A stretch of 64,000 nt of DNA from Paenibacillus pasadenensis DSM 19293 (GTDB lineage: Bacteria; Bacillota; Bacilli; Paenibacillales; Paenibacillaceae): NCBI RefSeq assembly GCF_000422485.1, contig NZ_AULW01000001.1, positions 186,001-250,000 of the forward strand. Reading direction: 5' to 3'. Below are positions 1 to 8,027 of the stretch, one piece after another. The translations under genes were made by a program, and so were the position numbers. The notes under the pieces are model-generated. The model was given only the letters and a program-made list of their open reading frames with translations, searched no databases and had not been told where the DNA came from. Within the stretch, counting starts at the first letter, position 1. The number at the start of each line of letters is the position of its first letter.

Positions 1-821
1 GAGACGGCAAGTTCCGGCCGGCGGAGGCGCTGACGAATGCGGAAGGAATAGCTCTGCTCGTGAAGGCGTTCGGACTCAATCTGGACCGGATCCGGTTCAT
101 TCAGGCTCCGCAGGCGAGCCAGTACTATCCGGGCATGAGCGACAGCGCATGGTATTCGGAGTCGTTTCTGATCGGCGCGGCGCTCGGCGTCGGGCTGCCG
201 AAGGACGTGAAGCCGGGCGCGCCGATGTCCCGCGAGACGTTCGCGGCGCTGCTGCTGCAGGCGATGAAGGCGGCTGACGGCGGGTGGAGCGGAGCAAAAG
301 GCGAGGCGCCCGAGGACGATTCCGCGGTCGGAAGCGCCTATCGGGACAGCGTGCTCGAGCTGATCGGCGCGGGTCTGCCGCTGCTCGATCCGTCGGGAAA
401 TTTCCAGCCCAAAAAGGCCGTCTCGCGCAGCGACGCGGCAGCCTGGGTCGAAGGAGGAAGGAAGCTCGTGAAAGGCATAAAACCGGAAAGCGAATCTCCC
501 TCTCCCGTCTCGCCGCTTGCAGGCGTCGAGCTGACGACGGCGAAGCTGGCGGACGGCGTCGTCAAAGTGACCGTATCCGCTCAAGCACCGAATCCCGGCT
601 ACGGCATCCGGATCGCCTCGATCCGCTTCGACGGCGGACAGGCGATCGTGAGCGTCGCCGTCGTACGGCCGAAGCCGGGCCAGATGTACCCGCAGGTCAT
701 CACCGAGGTGAGCGCCGACACGTATGTCGACGAAGCTTATACGGCCGTGCTCGACGAAGCGGCGGCCAGCAGCGGCGAGCCGCTCAAGGGAGGAATCCTG
801 CCCGGGAAAAATGCACGCTGA
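1..821 (+). CDS. S-layer homology / PrcB-domain surface protein (5' end cut by window)
   Basis: The reading frame is open from the window edge (first full codon at position 3) to TGA at 819-821, so the true start lies outside. The visible part begins inside an SLH-type repeat (DGKFRPAEALTNAEGIALLV) and continues through a second SLH-like segment around WYSESFLIGAALGVGLP and the 'DPSGNFQPKKAVSRSDAAAW' stretch. After a short Pro/Ser linker comes a compact beta domain with GYGIRIASIRFDGGQAIVSV and PKPGQMYPQVITEVS, which resembles the PrcB C-terminal domain. SLH modules bind secondary cell-wall polymer, so the product is probably attached to the cell surface. PrcB-type domains are linked to secreted protease complexes, but no protease is visible here. 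The last 38 bases overlap the 3' end of the convergent radical SAM gene. Confidence 0.8.
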   Translation, partial: DGKFRPAEALTNAEGIALLVKAFGLNLDRIRFIQAPQASQYYPGMSDSAWYSESFLIGAALGVGLPKDVKPGAPMSRETFAALLLQAMKAADGGWSGAKGEAPEDDSAVGSAYRDSVLELIGAGLPLLDPSGNFQPKKAVSRSDAAAWVEGGRKLVKGIKPESESPSPVSPLAGVELTTAKLADGVVKVTVSAQAPNPGYGIRIASIRFDGGQAIVSVAVVRPKPGQMYPQVITEVSADTYVDEAYTAVLDEAAASSGEPLKGGILPGKNAR

Positions 822-1593
822 CGTCCGGGCTTGCCAGCAGCGACTCATAGAACCGGTCCGCGGCGGCCGGCGCATAGTCGGCCTCGAGGCCGAGGGAACG
901 GTACTGCTCCCTCATGCCGAGCTGGCCGGAGCGCCGGCCGCCGCTGCCGTCTCCGCGGTGGAAGTCGTCGACGACGATGCGCGGCGCCTCGCGGACGAGA
1001 CGGCTTGCGAACCGCTCCGTATGGGGCAGCAGCGGCGAGACGGCCGCCTGCACGGGAATGCCCGCCTCGCGCAGCTCCTTCAGCGCGCGCCAGCGGGCGG
1101 CGAGCGGCGGCGCCTGCGGCGTGAACCGGCGGCGCATCGCCTCGTCGTCCGTCTCGATCGTCACGCTCGCGCGCAGCCTGCCGCCGAAGCGGGCCAGCAG
1201 CTCCTTGTCCCGCAGGATCAAGGCGCTGCGCGTCTGCAGCAGGATGAACTCCGGCGGGCGCTCCAGCATGAGCTCGAGCAGCGAAGCGGTCGTGCGCGCC
1301 TGCGCCTCCGCGGGCTGGTACGGATCGGTCGCCGAGCCGAAAAAGAGCCGGATCGGTCCTTTGTCTGATTCGCGGCTCCATTCGCGCCGGAACGAGGCCG
1401 CATCGAGCTTCTTGACGTCGACCCAGCTGCCCCACGGCTCGGCCCGGAACAGTCCGACCGGCATCCGGCGGACATAGCAGTAGCTGCAGCCGAAGCTGCA
1501 GCCCGTGTACGGATTGAGCGTATGCGTATAGCCTTCGAGATAGCCTGCCGCAGGATTGAGCCAGCGGGCCGGCCGTTTCGCCGGGCCGCTCAT
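784..1593 (-). CDS. SPL-family radical SAM protein (DNA repair photolyase-like)
   Basis: A 269-residue protein with the radical SAM cluster CSFGCSYCY (Cys32, Cys36, Cys39), preceded by LNPYTGCSF, as in the SplB/COG1533 family that includes spore photoproduct lyase. The later segments FFGSATDPYQPAE and LQTRSALILRD also fit this family. It is shorter than true SplB and lacks a recognisable extra C-terminal photoproduct-binding region, so repair of spore photoproduct is not shown. I chose the ATG at 1591-1593 because it overlaps the ung stop as ATGA; a longer open frame upstream is an Arg-rich shadow of ung. Being coupled to ung, another repair gene, supports a nucleic-acid repair role by inference. 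Its 3' end overlaps the opposite-strand SLH gene by 38 bases. Confidence 0.8.
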   Translation of the reverse strand: MSGPAKRPARWLNPAAGYLEGYTHTLNPYTGCSFGCSYCYVRRMPVGLFRAEPWGSWVDVKKLDAASFRREWSRESDKGPIRLFFGSATDPYQPAEAQARTTASLLELMLERPPEFILLQTRSALILRDKELLARFGGRLRASVTIETDDEAMRRRFTPQAPPLAARWRALKELREAGIPVQAAVSPLLPHTERFASRLVREAPRIVVDDFHRGDGSGGRRSGQLGMREQYRSLGLEADYAPAAADRFYESLLASPDVSVHFSRAGFLP

Positions 1594-2315
1594 CGGGCGC
1601 CGCGCTCGTGCCCGGCGGCGGCTTCGTCGCGAGCGGCCGGCTCGGCCGTCCGGCACCAATCGATCGGCTCCATGCCGTGCTTTTCCAAAAAAGCGTTCGC
1701 CTTGGAGAAGGGCCGGCTGCCCAGGAAGCCGCGATGGGCCGAGAACGGACTCGGATGCGGCGTAGACAGCAGCAGATGCCGGCTCCCGTCCAGAAAAGCG
1801 GCCTTGTTCTGCGCATGCTTGCCCCAGAGCAGGAACACCGCCGGACGCTCCCTTTCGCCGATCAGCCGCACGATGCGGTCCGTGAACCGCTCCCAGCCGA
1901 GCCCCTGATGCGAAGCGGCTTGTCCCCGCCGCACGGTGAGCACGTTGTTGAGCAGCAGCACGCCCTGGCGCGCCCAGCCGCGCAGGTCGCCGCTCTCGGG
2001 CAACGGACAGCCGATGTCGTCCTGAAGCTCCTTGTAGATGTTTTGCAGCGACGGCGGGATGCGCACGCCCGGCTGTACGGAGAAGCTGAGGCCATGCGCC
2101 TGGCCGGGGCCGTGATACGGGTCCTGGCCGAGGATGACGACCTTCGTGTCTGCGAGCGAGGTCAGATGCAGCGCGTTGAAAATATCATGCATGTCGGGAT
2201 AGACCGGACCGCTGCGGTATTCCTCCGCCAGCCGGCCTCGCAGCTCGCGGTAATACGGCTGCTGCATCTCCTCCCGGATAAACGGCTCCCAGTCGTTGCG
2301 GAACGTCACGGTCAT
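1590..2315 (-). CDS. ung: uracil-DNA glycosylase, family 1
   Basis: A 241-residue protein that removes uracil from DNA at the start of base-excision repair. The water-activating motif GQDPYHGPGQAHGLSFSV is at residues 64-80, with Asp65 catalytic. The minor-groove reading motif TPHPSPFSAHRGF has the key His at about residue 187, and LLLNNVLTV lies between them. Length matches the family. The start is the ATG at 2313-2315 behind GGAGGG at good spacing; an in-frame extension upstream lacks family similarity. The stop overlaps the start of the radical SAM gene by four bases, so the two are probably translated together. The divergent small gene at 2383 shares the short upstream region. Confidence 0.95.
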   Translation of the reverse strand: MTVTFRNDWEPFIREEMQQPYYRELRGRLAEEYRSGPVYPDMHDIFNALHLTSLADTKVVILGQDPYHGPGQAHGLSFSVQPGVRIPPSLQNIYKELQDDIGCPLPESGDLRGWARQGVLLLNNVLTVRRGQAASHQGLGWERFTDRIVRLIGERERPAVFLLWGKHAQNKAAFLDGSRHLLLSTPHPSPFSAHRGFLGSRPFSKANAFLEKHGMEPIDWCRTAEPAARDEAAAGHERGAR

Positions 2316-2382
2316 TTGACATCGCCCTCCGTAGAAAGTAAAATTGATTAGCCCATATCGAAGAAAGTCGCAGGTGATGGCC

Positions 2383-2652
2383 ATGAGTTACCGTCCGCTC
2401 GTAACGAACGTCAAGCTCGCGGAGCGCAACGACTCCACCCAGCTGTACCAGGTCGTCGTAAAGCTCAAGGACGGCGGAGAATGCCGCCTGTTCTACGGCC
2501 CGGAAGGCACCAAGATCAATCGTCTCCAGACGACGCCTTGTCCGGTATGCCGCCGAGACTACTACTGCAACTGCATGGACAAGTTCATCGAGGAAATCAG
2601 CAGCCAGGTCGACCTGGAAGAGCTGAAGGCTGCCGAGCCGGCAGCGAAGTAA
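2383..2652 (+). CDS. small cysteine-motif protein of unknown function
   Basis: An 89-residue soluble protein starting MSYRPLVTNVKLAERND. It has a central Cys-rich motif, CPVCRRDYYCNCMDKF, whose four cysteines could hold a metal such as zinc, and an acidic C-terminal helix. The start ATG at 2383 has AGGTG six bases upstream; an earlier in-frame ATG at 2377 lies inside that ribosome site. It is divergent from ung, with 67 bases between start codons, and is followed directly by a terminator, so it is probably a single-gene transcript. I do not recognise the family. Confidence 0.7.
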   Translation: MSYRPLVTNVKLAERNDSTQLYQVVVKLKDGGECRLFYGPEGTKINRLQTTPCPVCRRDYYCNCMDKFIEEISSQVDLEELKAAEPAAK

Positions 2653-2677
2653 GAGGCCTCCAGGGGCTTCTTTTTTT
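2653..2677 (+). terminator. rho-independent terminator of the small Cys-motif gene
   Basis: GAGGCC (2653-2658) pairs with GGCTTC (2665-2670) with one G-U pair and a six-base loop, followed by seven T. It starts at the base after the TAA stop. Confidence 0.7.
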
Positions 2678-2793
2678 CTGTCTCCAGTGTACTGGATTCA
2701 GCCAAGCCGGGCAATCCGGCGTTATTTTTCACGCTGATCCGTTTAATGGAATGAAAAAACCTGCCGATATAGTTCGTATCCACGGGAGGGAGC

Positions 2794-3054
2794 GTGATTG
2801 CCATGCGCTTGGCTACAGCCGTCGGCTGGATGATGGCTCCGTTCGTCATGCTGCCGGCCAGATGGAGCAAGCTGTCTGCGACGAGCCGCCTGGTCGGCGC
2901 CGTCTGGTCCTCCGCTCTGCTGCTGTCGCTGCTCGCTCTGGCGATGCCCCACGGCGCGCCGAGCAATCCGGCCCAGCAGGTGCAGGCCAAGGTCGTTCCC
3001 GCCGCCGCAAGTCCGGCCGCTCCTGCCACGCCGGATTCGGACGAGCTTCCTTGA
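2794..3054 (+). CDS. small single-span membrane protein, unknown function
   Basis: An 86-residue frame with a GTG start at 2794 behind GGGAGGG, or an ATG at 2803. The N-terminal half is hydrophobic, with a clear transmembrane stretch near LVGAVWSSALLLSLLALAM. The remainder is a short Ala/Pro-rich tail ending in DSDELP. It has no catalytic motif and no family that I recognise. It lies alone between two terminators, so it is probably expressed separately. The good ribosome site supports it being real, but its short length and high-GC composition keep confidence moderate. Confidence 0.5.
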   Translation: MIAMRLATAVGWMMAPFVMLPARWSKLSATSRLVGAVWSSALLLSLLALAMPHGAPSNPAQQVQAKVVPAAASPAAPATPDSDELP

Positions 3055-3079
3055 TCGGCCGCGCGAAAGCATGATCCAC

Positions 3080-3111
3080 GCAAAAAAGCAGCCCGAGGGC
3101 TGCTTTTTTGC
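3080..3111. terminator. bidirectional terminator between small membrane gene and tRNA-Leu
   Basis: A perfect stem, AGCAGCCC with GGGCTGCT, around a GA loop. It has six A on the left and six T on the right, so it can stop transcription from both sides. Confidence 0.85.
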
Positions 3112-3117
3112 GTATGA

Positions 3118-3200
3118 TGCCGAAGACCGGACTCGAACCGGTACGGGGTTGCCCCCGACAGATTTTAAGTCTGTTGTGTCTGCCATTCCACCACTCCGGC
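3118..3200 (-). tRNA. tRNA-Leu (anticodon UAA)
   Basis: The acceptor stem GCCGGAG pairs with CTTCGGC, with discriminator A at 3118. The anticodon loop is ACTTAAAAT (TAA), there is a long variable arm as expected for class II Leu tRNA, and the T-loop is GGTTCGAGTCC. The 3' CCA is not encoded. A terminator follows directly. Confidence 0.93.
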
Positions 3201-3293
3201 AAGACGAGATGCGCCGTATGAGCGACATGACGAAAGACAGCTTACCATACTTCGCCAGCGCGCGTCAACGGATTGTCCGGACCGCCGGGAAAT

Positions 3294-3320
3294 AAAAAAC
3301 CGCCTCGCATCGCGAGGCGG
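3294..3320 (-). terminator. terminator after tRNA-fMet/tRNA-Ile2
   Basis: CCGCCTCGC pairs with GCGAGGCGG, and a run of six A on the plus strand gives the U-tract for minus-strand transcripts. Confidence 0.85.
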
Positions 3321-3335
3321 TCCGTTCGTTCTGAT

Positions 3336-3412
<77 letters not shown>

Positions 3413-3450
3413 TTTTGAGGGATAGGTTGACTCGCATAAGGGCGAATAAG

Positions 3451-3524
<74 letters not shown>

Positions 3525-3639
3525 TCAAAAATCACGGTTCCGCTTGGGAACACAAACATAAATATACTACAGCCGCTCTGGCAAAGTCAACCTGCCGGCC
3601 GGCGGGCTTTGATTCGATGCAAACTCTCGCAAATCGCAA

Positions 3640-3668
3640 TTGACGACTCTAGCAGGAATTGGTAAGAT
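3640..3668 (+). promoter_or_regulatory. sigma-A promoter of the small secreted protein gene
   Basis: TTGACG (3640-3645), a 17-base spacer and TAAGAT (3663-3668). It lies about 100 bases upstream of the start at 3771. Confidence 0.7.
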
Positions 3669-3697
3669 CACCCTATAAATCATGCGTCAAAAGGCCC

Positions 3698-3731
3698 ATA
3701 TATACCGATTTTTATCGGTTTATAGGACCTA
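3698..3731 (+). other. leader hairpin in the 5' untranslated region
   Basis: The core stem ACCGAT/ATCGGT with a TTTT loop extends to about 11 pairs with one mismatch (outer TATA/TATA). It lies between the promoter and the ribosome site of the gene at 3771. No known riboswitch class was recognised. Confidence 0.45.
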
Positions 3732-3770
3732 TGACCTTGTTTATATCCATCACCTGATAGGAGGGGTAGA

Positions 3771-4079
3771 ATGAAGAAAAAAGCAACGCTGCTCGTTGCC
3801 GCTGCAATCGCGGTCCAAACGCTGCTCGCTGGAAGCGCCTTTGCCGCCTACAAGCCTGAACAGGACATTACCGTCGGCATCAACCTGCTGCCAAGCGTCA
3901 TCAAGCCTTCGGGCGCACTGGGCGAAGCGACCTTCAATCTGCAAGAAGACGTGCATGGGACGGTAACCGGCCTCACCGGCCTTTCCATCGATCATTCCTA
4001 CGCCATGGTCAAGCTGAACGGCTTCTCCCTGCTGGCCGTCGATCCGCCCCTGGCGCTGATCAACAGGCCAAAAACGTAA
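3771..4079 (+). CDS. small secreted protein, unknown function
   Basis: A 102-residue precursor with a textbook signal peptide: MKKKATLLV, a hydrophobic core, then AGSAFA-AYK as the likely cleavage site near residue 26. The mature part is about 76 residues with no cysteine and no anchor motif, so it is probably released or loosely wall-bound. ATG at 3771 follows AGGAGGGG at good spacing. The gene is a single transcription unit, with its own sigma-A promoter about 100 bases upstream and a strong terminator right after the stop. I do not recognise a family. The convergent HD-GYP gene ends inside the terminator. Confidence 0.75.
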   Translation: MKKKATLLVAAAIAVQTLLAGSAFAAYKPEQDITVGINLLPSVIKPSGALGEATFNLQEDVHGTVTGLTGLSIDHSYAMVKLNGFSLLAVDPPLALINRPKT

Positions 4080-4080
4080 A

Positions 4081-4132
4081 ACCTGCCTGGCTGCGGGCTC
4101 TCTCGAGAGCTCGGGGCCAGGCAGGTTTTTTT
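4081..4132 (+). terminator. strong terminator after the small secreted protein gene
   Basis: ACCTGCCTGGC (4081-4091) pairs perfectly with GCCAGGCAGGT (4116-4126), with further pairing inside, followed by a T-run to 4132. It touches the stop codon of the convergent gene. Confidence 0.9.
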
Positions 4133-5051
4133 ATAGCTGATGCGCCAGCTTGAAAAAGGCGTCCATGACATCGGGATGATATTTTCCGCGGGAGCGCTCC
4201 ATCTCTTCCCATGCCTGCTCCTTGGGCACGGCTGCCTTGTAGACGCGCTGGGCCGTGATCGCATCGTAGGAATCGACGACGGCGACGATCGCCGAGCCGA
4301 TGTGGATGCTGCCGCCCTTCAAGCCATACGGATAGCCGCTGCCGTCGAATCGCTCGTGATGCTGCTCCACGATGAGCCCGGCCGCCTTCAGATGGGTCAT
4401 CCCGGTTTCGTTCAGGATGCTGCGCCCTAGCGCCGCATGGGTCTTCATGATTTCGTATTCCTCGCTCGTCAGCTTGCCGGGCTTGCCTAAGATGCTGGCC
4501 GGCACCCTCGTCTTGCCGATGTCATGAAAGAACGAGCCGTAATTCAGCTCCATCAGCTGGGCGGAGGTGAGGCCCATGCTCTCCCCGATCATCATCGCCA
4601 TCCTCATGATCGTGTAGCAATGGTCGGCGGTGTAGCCGTCTTTCTGCTCGATGTCGACAGCCAGCCTCATGAGCTCCTTGGCATTTTCGCTATAGTGGTG
4701 GAACACGGGCTGCGAAGCGACATACAAAAACTCGCAATCCGTCTCGGCGATGAAAATCGTCTCGTCCCGAACCGGCTCTCCGGAGACGGAGTCCCCGCTC
4801 CTCAGCACATGGTCGCCCGACGGAGAATGCCAGATCAACGAGCCCGTCAGCACGTAGACGAACTCCAGCGCTTCCCATCCGTCGGCGGGATACAACGCCC
4901 AGCGGCTTCCGGCCTTCAGCCGGTGGTGAATGATCTCGGTGCCGTCGCCGGATGCGATCAGCTTCAGCTCCAAGCCGCTGCTCGTCAGCGAGACCGTCTC
5001 CATGGGCTGGTCGAAGCTCCGAATCGTCAAGCCGGACTGGCTTTCCTTCAT
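4131..5051 (-). CDS. cupin-HD-GYP protein (probable cyclic-di-GMP phosphodiesterase)
   Basis: A 306-residue cytoplasmic protein in two parts. Residues 30-115 form a small cupin-like beta barrel (VYVLTGSLIWHSPSGDHVLRSGDSVSG). Residues 125-306 form an HD-GYP domain with FFHDIGK (His176, Asp177), the HHERFDGSGYP signature (His231, His232, Gly-Tyr-Pro at 239-241) and VVDSYDAIT. HD-GYP enzymes hydrolyse c-di-GMP; activity here is inferred from the intact metal and GYP residues. The cupin may sense a small ligand and control the enzyme, although typical partners are response-regulator or PAS domains. ATG follows GGGAGGGG. It appears to be monocistronic. Confidence 0.88.
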   Translation of the reverse strand: MKESQSGLTIRSFDQPMETVSLTSSGLELKLIASGDGTEIIHHRLKAGSRWALYPADGWEALEFVYVLTGSLIWHSPSGDHVLRSGDSVSGEPVRDETIFIAETDCEFLYVASQPVFHHYSENAKELMRLAVDIEQKDGYTADHCYTIMRMAMMIGESMGLTSAQLMELNYGSFFHDIGKTRVPASILGKPGKLTSEEYEIMKTHAALGRSILNETGMTHLKAAGLIVEQHHERFDGSGYPYGLKGGSIHIGSAIVAVVDSYDAITAQRVYKAAVPKEQAWEEMERSRGKYHPDVMDAFFKLAHQL

Positions 5052-5178
5052 GCGCGCCCCTCCCTTCGCTCTCTGCCAAGCTGACGTTTGAACGCGTCAT
5101 TCGGCTTCATGCTACCGCTATTCTATCGCGTTCAATTTCCGGCTGCAACGAGATTTTGGAGAGCGGCCCCGAGCAGGC

Positions 5179-5421
5179 TCAGGGCATGTAGCGGACGCCG
5201 TACTTTCCCCGTTTCGATTGAAACACTTCGATTTCCTTCGGGCATTCGTAGCCGTAAATCCACCAATCGTTCTCCATCCGCTTGACGAGGCAGCCCGCCT
5301 GGAACTTGCTGTCGTACAGGCGTCCCCAATAAATCCATCTTGTCATCGCTGTCATCGCGTCGCTCGCATCCTTTCGTCGTCGGGCGGCTCCTGCCTGTCG
5401 TCCGAGCCTCTTTATCGTCAT
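5179..5421 (-). CDS. small hypothetical protein, Trp/Tyr-rich
   Basis: An 80-codon frame whose last 55 residues look like a real small domain rich in Trp and Tyr (WIYWGRLYDSKF, NDWWIYGYECP), ending KYGVRYMP. The codon use and aromatic clustering differ from the Arg/Ala-rich shadow frames around it. The start is uncertain: ATG at 5421 has AGGGGA close upstream, while the ATGs at 5355 and 5346 lie nearer the conserved-looking part but with a distant ribosome site (AAAGGA). No signal peptide or known family was seen. Confidence 0.5.
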   Translation of the reverse strand: MTIKRLGRQAGAARRRKDASDAMTAMTRWIYWGRLYDSKFQAGCLVKRMENDWWIYGYECPKEIEVFQSKRGKYGVRYMP

Positions 5422-5563
5422 CGTTCCCCTGATGTACGCGCTTCATTCCGGATGCACGCGCGAAAACGGCAGGATTGCCGGACGCGCCTTCCGTCCGTTA
5501 AGATGAAGGAAACCGCGCATGACATGGCCAGGCATTCGCCTGGCTGACGCAGAGGAGGCTACC

Positions 5564-6307
5564 ATGGAACCGACATCGTTGCAGCTGTCCGTCCTCGTCC
5601 TCTGCTCCATCCTCATCGGCTTTTCCAAAACCGGCATGCCGACGCTCGGCTTGTTCGTCGCCGCCGTCATGGCGAGCGTCTATCCGGCACGGGAATCCGT
5701 CGGCCTGATCACGCCGGTGCTTATCATCGGCGACATCATCGCGATCCTCTATTACCGCAAGGAGGTCGTCTGGCGGCATCTGGCGACGCTGCTGCCGTGG
5801 GTGTTCGCCGGCTTGATCGGCGGCTTCCTCGTGCTCGGGCGCATCCATGACCGGCCGCTCTCGATTCTGCTCGGCAGCCTCGTGCTCGCCTTGCTGCTGC
5901 TGCATCTGTTCAAGAACCGCATCGAAAGCGCCGCGTCCGTCTCGCTGAGCTCCGCTCCGGCGTTCAACAACAGCCTCGGCGTGCTGGCGGGCTTCACGAC
6001 GATGATCGGCAACGCCGCCGGCAGCATCATGTCGATCTACCTGCTCGCCAAGGGCATGGACAAAATGCGCTTCGTCGGCACGAACGCCATGTTCTTCTTC
6101 ATCGTCAACGTCGCTAAAGTGCCGTTCACCGCCTCGCTCGGGCTGATCACGGCCGATACGCTCGTCCTGAACGCGTGGATGATTCCGGCGGTCGCCGCCG
6201 GCGCCTGGGTCGGCATCAAGCTGCTGCCGCTCATTCCGCAAAAGCTGTTCCAAGCGCTGATCCTCGGGCTTGCCGCGCTTGGCGGCCTCAATCTGATCCT
6301 TTTCTAG
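5564..6307 (+). CDS. TauE/SafE-family membrane transporter (sulfite/organosulfonate exporter type)
   Basis: A 247-residue integral membrane protein with about eight hydrophobic helices. It begins TSLQLSVLVLCSILIGFSKTG, where GFSKTG is the typical first-repeat motif of TauE/SafE proteins. The second half repeats the pattern with GFTTMIGNAAGSI and GTNAMFFFIVN. Members move sulfur-containing anions or other small organic acids across the membrane; the substrate here is unknown. The start is ATG 5564 behind AGAGGAGG; an upstream in-frame ATG at 5519 lacks a good site. It is a single gene between a minus-strand gene and a shared terminator. Confidence 0.88.
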   Translation: MEPTSLQLSVLVLCSILIGFSKTGMPTLGLFVAAVMASVYPARESVGLITPVLIIGDIIAILYYRKEVVWRHLATLLPWVFAGLIGGFLVLGRIHDRPLSILLGSLVLALLLLHLFKNRIESAASVSLSSAPAFNNSLGVLAGFTTMIGNAAGSIMSIYLLAKGMDKMRFVGTNAMFFFIVNVAKVPFTASLGLITADTLVLNAWMIPAVAAGAWVGIKLLPLIPQKLFQALILGLAALGGLNLILF

Positions 6308-6329
6308 GACGCAACGCATCCCGCAGGAC

Positions 6330-6371
6330 AAAAAGGGACGAAGCGCAGCGATGCGCGCTTCGTCCCTTTTT
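6330..6371. terminator. bidirectional terminator between TauE-type gene and the ABC operon
   Basis: AAAAAGGGACGAAGCGC pairs with GCGCTTCGTCCCTTTTT. It serves the plus-strand exporter gene and probably also the minus-strand operon that ends at 6465. Confidence 0.9.
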
Positions 6372-6464
6372 GACGCCTGCCGGAACGATCCGGCCGGCAG
6401 TCCGACAATCGCCGGCTCGGCTCGGGACGCCGCCCCGAGAGCCGGCGGATTCGAATGCCTTCCG

Positions 6465-8027
6465 TCAGCCGGCCGGCAGAACCTCCACCGCTCCTCCGTC
6501 CGTGCTTCCGCCTTCCTTGCCTTCCGGACTGTTCGTCGGGTTCGTCTTCAGCTTCGCCAGCAAAGCGTTGCCCTTCGTCGCCCAGTCCTTGACCGCTTCC
6601 TCGGCCGTCATCTTGCCGCTGAGCGCCTGCTGGAACGACTGCTGTCCAATCGATTGCACCTCGTAGATGCCCGGCTTCTTGCGCGCGAGCTCTTCCATCG
6701 CGCTGCTCGTCGGCGGCACCGGCTTCAGCGAGTAGAACGCCTTGATGTTGTACTGCATGCCGTCGATCGGCTTGATGAACTCCGCGCGCGCCGGAATTTC
6801 ATAGGTGCTGCGCGATTTCAGCTTCGCCCATTCGCGGCTGTTGAGGAACTTGATGAATTCCCAAGCGCCGTCCGGATTCTGCGCCTTGGCGTTGATGCCC
6901 ATCGGCTGGCCGAGGTAGGAGTTGCCGCCGACATCCGGGTGCTCCTCGAACACCGGCACCGTCACGACGTCCCAGTCGATCGGCTTCATGTTTTTGTTCG
7001 TCGCGGCCGCATCCTTGATGTTCTTGAGCTCCATGATGTAGTTGTAGTCGGCGATCGTCATCGCGACGTTGCCGGAGTTGAACAGGTCGTTCTGGTACAT
7101 GAACGAGTTCTGGTCCTTTTCCCGCTGCTTCTGCTGCGCTTCGTTGATTTTCTGGATCTTCTCCTGCGTCGGCAGGACGTCCTCCTTGTACAGCTTGAGG
7201 ATCGTATCCCAGGCGTTGGACCAGGCCGGTCCGCTGTCGACGAGCATTTTCTCGCCCTTATCGTCAAACATCTTAAGCTGCAGCGGAGCGATATACGTCT
7301 GAAGGTCGCTGAACGGATCGCCGCCGCTCCAGCGGTTCATCGTCAGGCCGAACACCTGCTTCTCCCCCGTGCCGCCCTTCACCTTGCGGGCGAGGTCGAA
7401 CACCTGGTTCCATGTCATCTTGTCGGTCGGCGGCTGCACGCCGGCGTCCGAGAAAATCTTCTTGTTGTAGAACAGGGCGGAGCCGGAGAAGGTCGGCGTC
7501 AGCACGTAGATCTTGGAGTCTCCGGCCGCCTTGATGCCGTCGATGACCGTCGGCACGTAGTCGCTGATATCGAACTTATCCTTGGCGATGAGCGGGTCGA
7601 GCTGCTGCAGCAGGCCGTCCTGCACCATCCGCTGGAGCTGGTAATAGTCGACCATCACGACGTCGACCGGATTTTGTCCGGTCAGCAGCTCCTGCATCTT
7701 CTCGTACGGATCCGGCTGCTCCTTCTGCTGGTCGCCGTTCGTGTAGCGCATGTCGTTGTAATTGTTCGCATAGACGATTTCCAAGCTGACGTTCGGATGC
7801 GTGAACTCGAACGTATCGGTGTACTGCTGGCGGAACCACGAGTCATTGTCCGGCGAGCCGTACAGCATGCCGATGCGCAGCACGCTCTGCTCCGCCTGCT
7901 CCGACGAGGAGCCGCTGCAGCCTACAAGCGTTCCCGCGGCCAGTGCCGCCGCCATCGCGGCCAAGCCGGCCGCGCGCAGGCGCGTCCCCTTCTTTTTTAC
8001 CACGGCGTTTTCTCCAAGCTCCTTCAT
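6465..8027 (-). CDS. extracellular solute-binding lipoprotein
   Basis: A 520-residue type-1 solute-binding protein. Residues 11-37 form a lipoprotein signal ending TLVGC, with Cys37 as the lipidated residue, then a Ser/Gly linker. The mature part carries the usual features of sugar-binding proteins: DVVMVDYYQLQRM, LTPTFSGSALFYNKKIF, AWEFIKFLNS and a C-terminal AEEAVKDW stretch. The tail after residue 495 is Gly/Asp-rich. Its ATG overlaps the TGA of the upstream ATPase, so it is the last gene of the operon. Such proteins normally deliver sugars to MalF/MalG-type permeases, but none is nearby. Here it follows a MacB-like exporter, so its job may be sensing or scavenging instead. Confidence 0.85.
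   Translation of the reverse strand: MKELGENAVVKKKGTRLRAAGLAAMAAALAAGTLVGCSGSSSEQAEQSVLRIGMLYGSPDNDSWFRQQYTDTFEFTHPNVSLEIVYANNYNDMRYTNGDQQKEQPDPYEKMQELLTGQNPVDVVMVDYYQLQRMVQDGLLQQLDPLIAKDKFDISDYVPTVIDGIKAAGDSKIYVLTPTFSGSALFYNKKIFSDAGVQPPTDKMTWNQVFDLARKVKGGTGEKQVFGLTMNRWSGGDPFSDLQTYIAPLQLKMFDDKGEKMLVDSGPAWSNAWDTILKLYKEDVLPTQEKIQKINEAQQKQREKDQNSFMYQNDLFNSGNVAMTIADYNYIMELKNIKDAAATNKNMKPIDWDVVTVPVFEEHPDVGGNSYLGQPMGINAKAQNPDGAWEFIKFLNSREWAKLKSRSTYEIPARAEFIKPIDGMQYNIKAFYSLKPVPPTSSAMEELARKKPGIYEVQSIGQQSFQQALSGKMTAEEAVKDWATKGNALLAKLKTNPTNSPEGKEGGSTDGGAVEVLPAG

Noticed and set aside
60-821. GTG at position 60 as the true start of the first gene
   Set aside because: The SLH motif continues upstream in frame to the window edge, so the gene starts outside.
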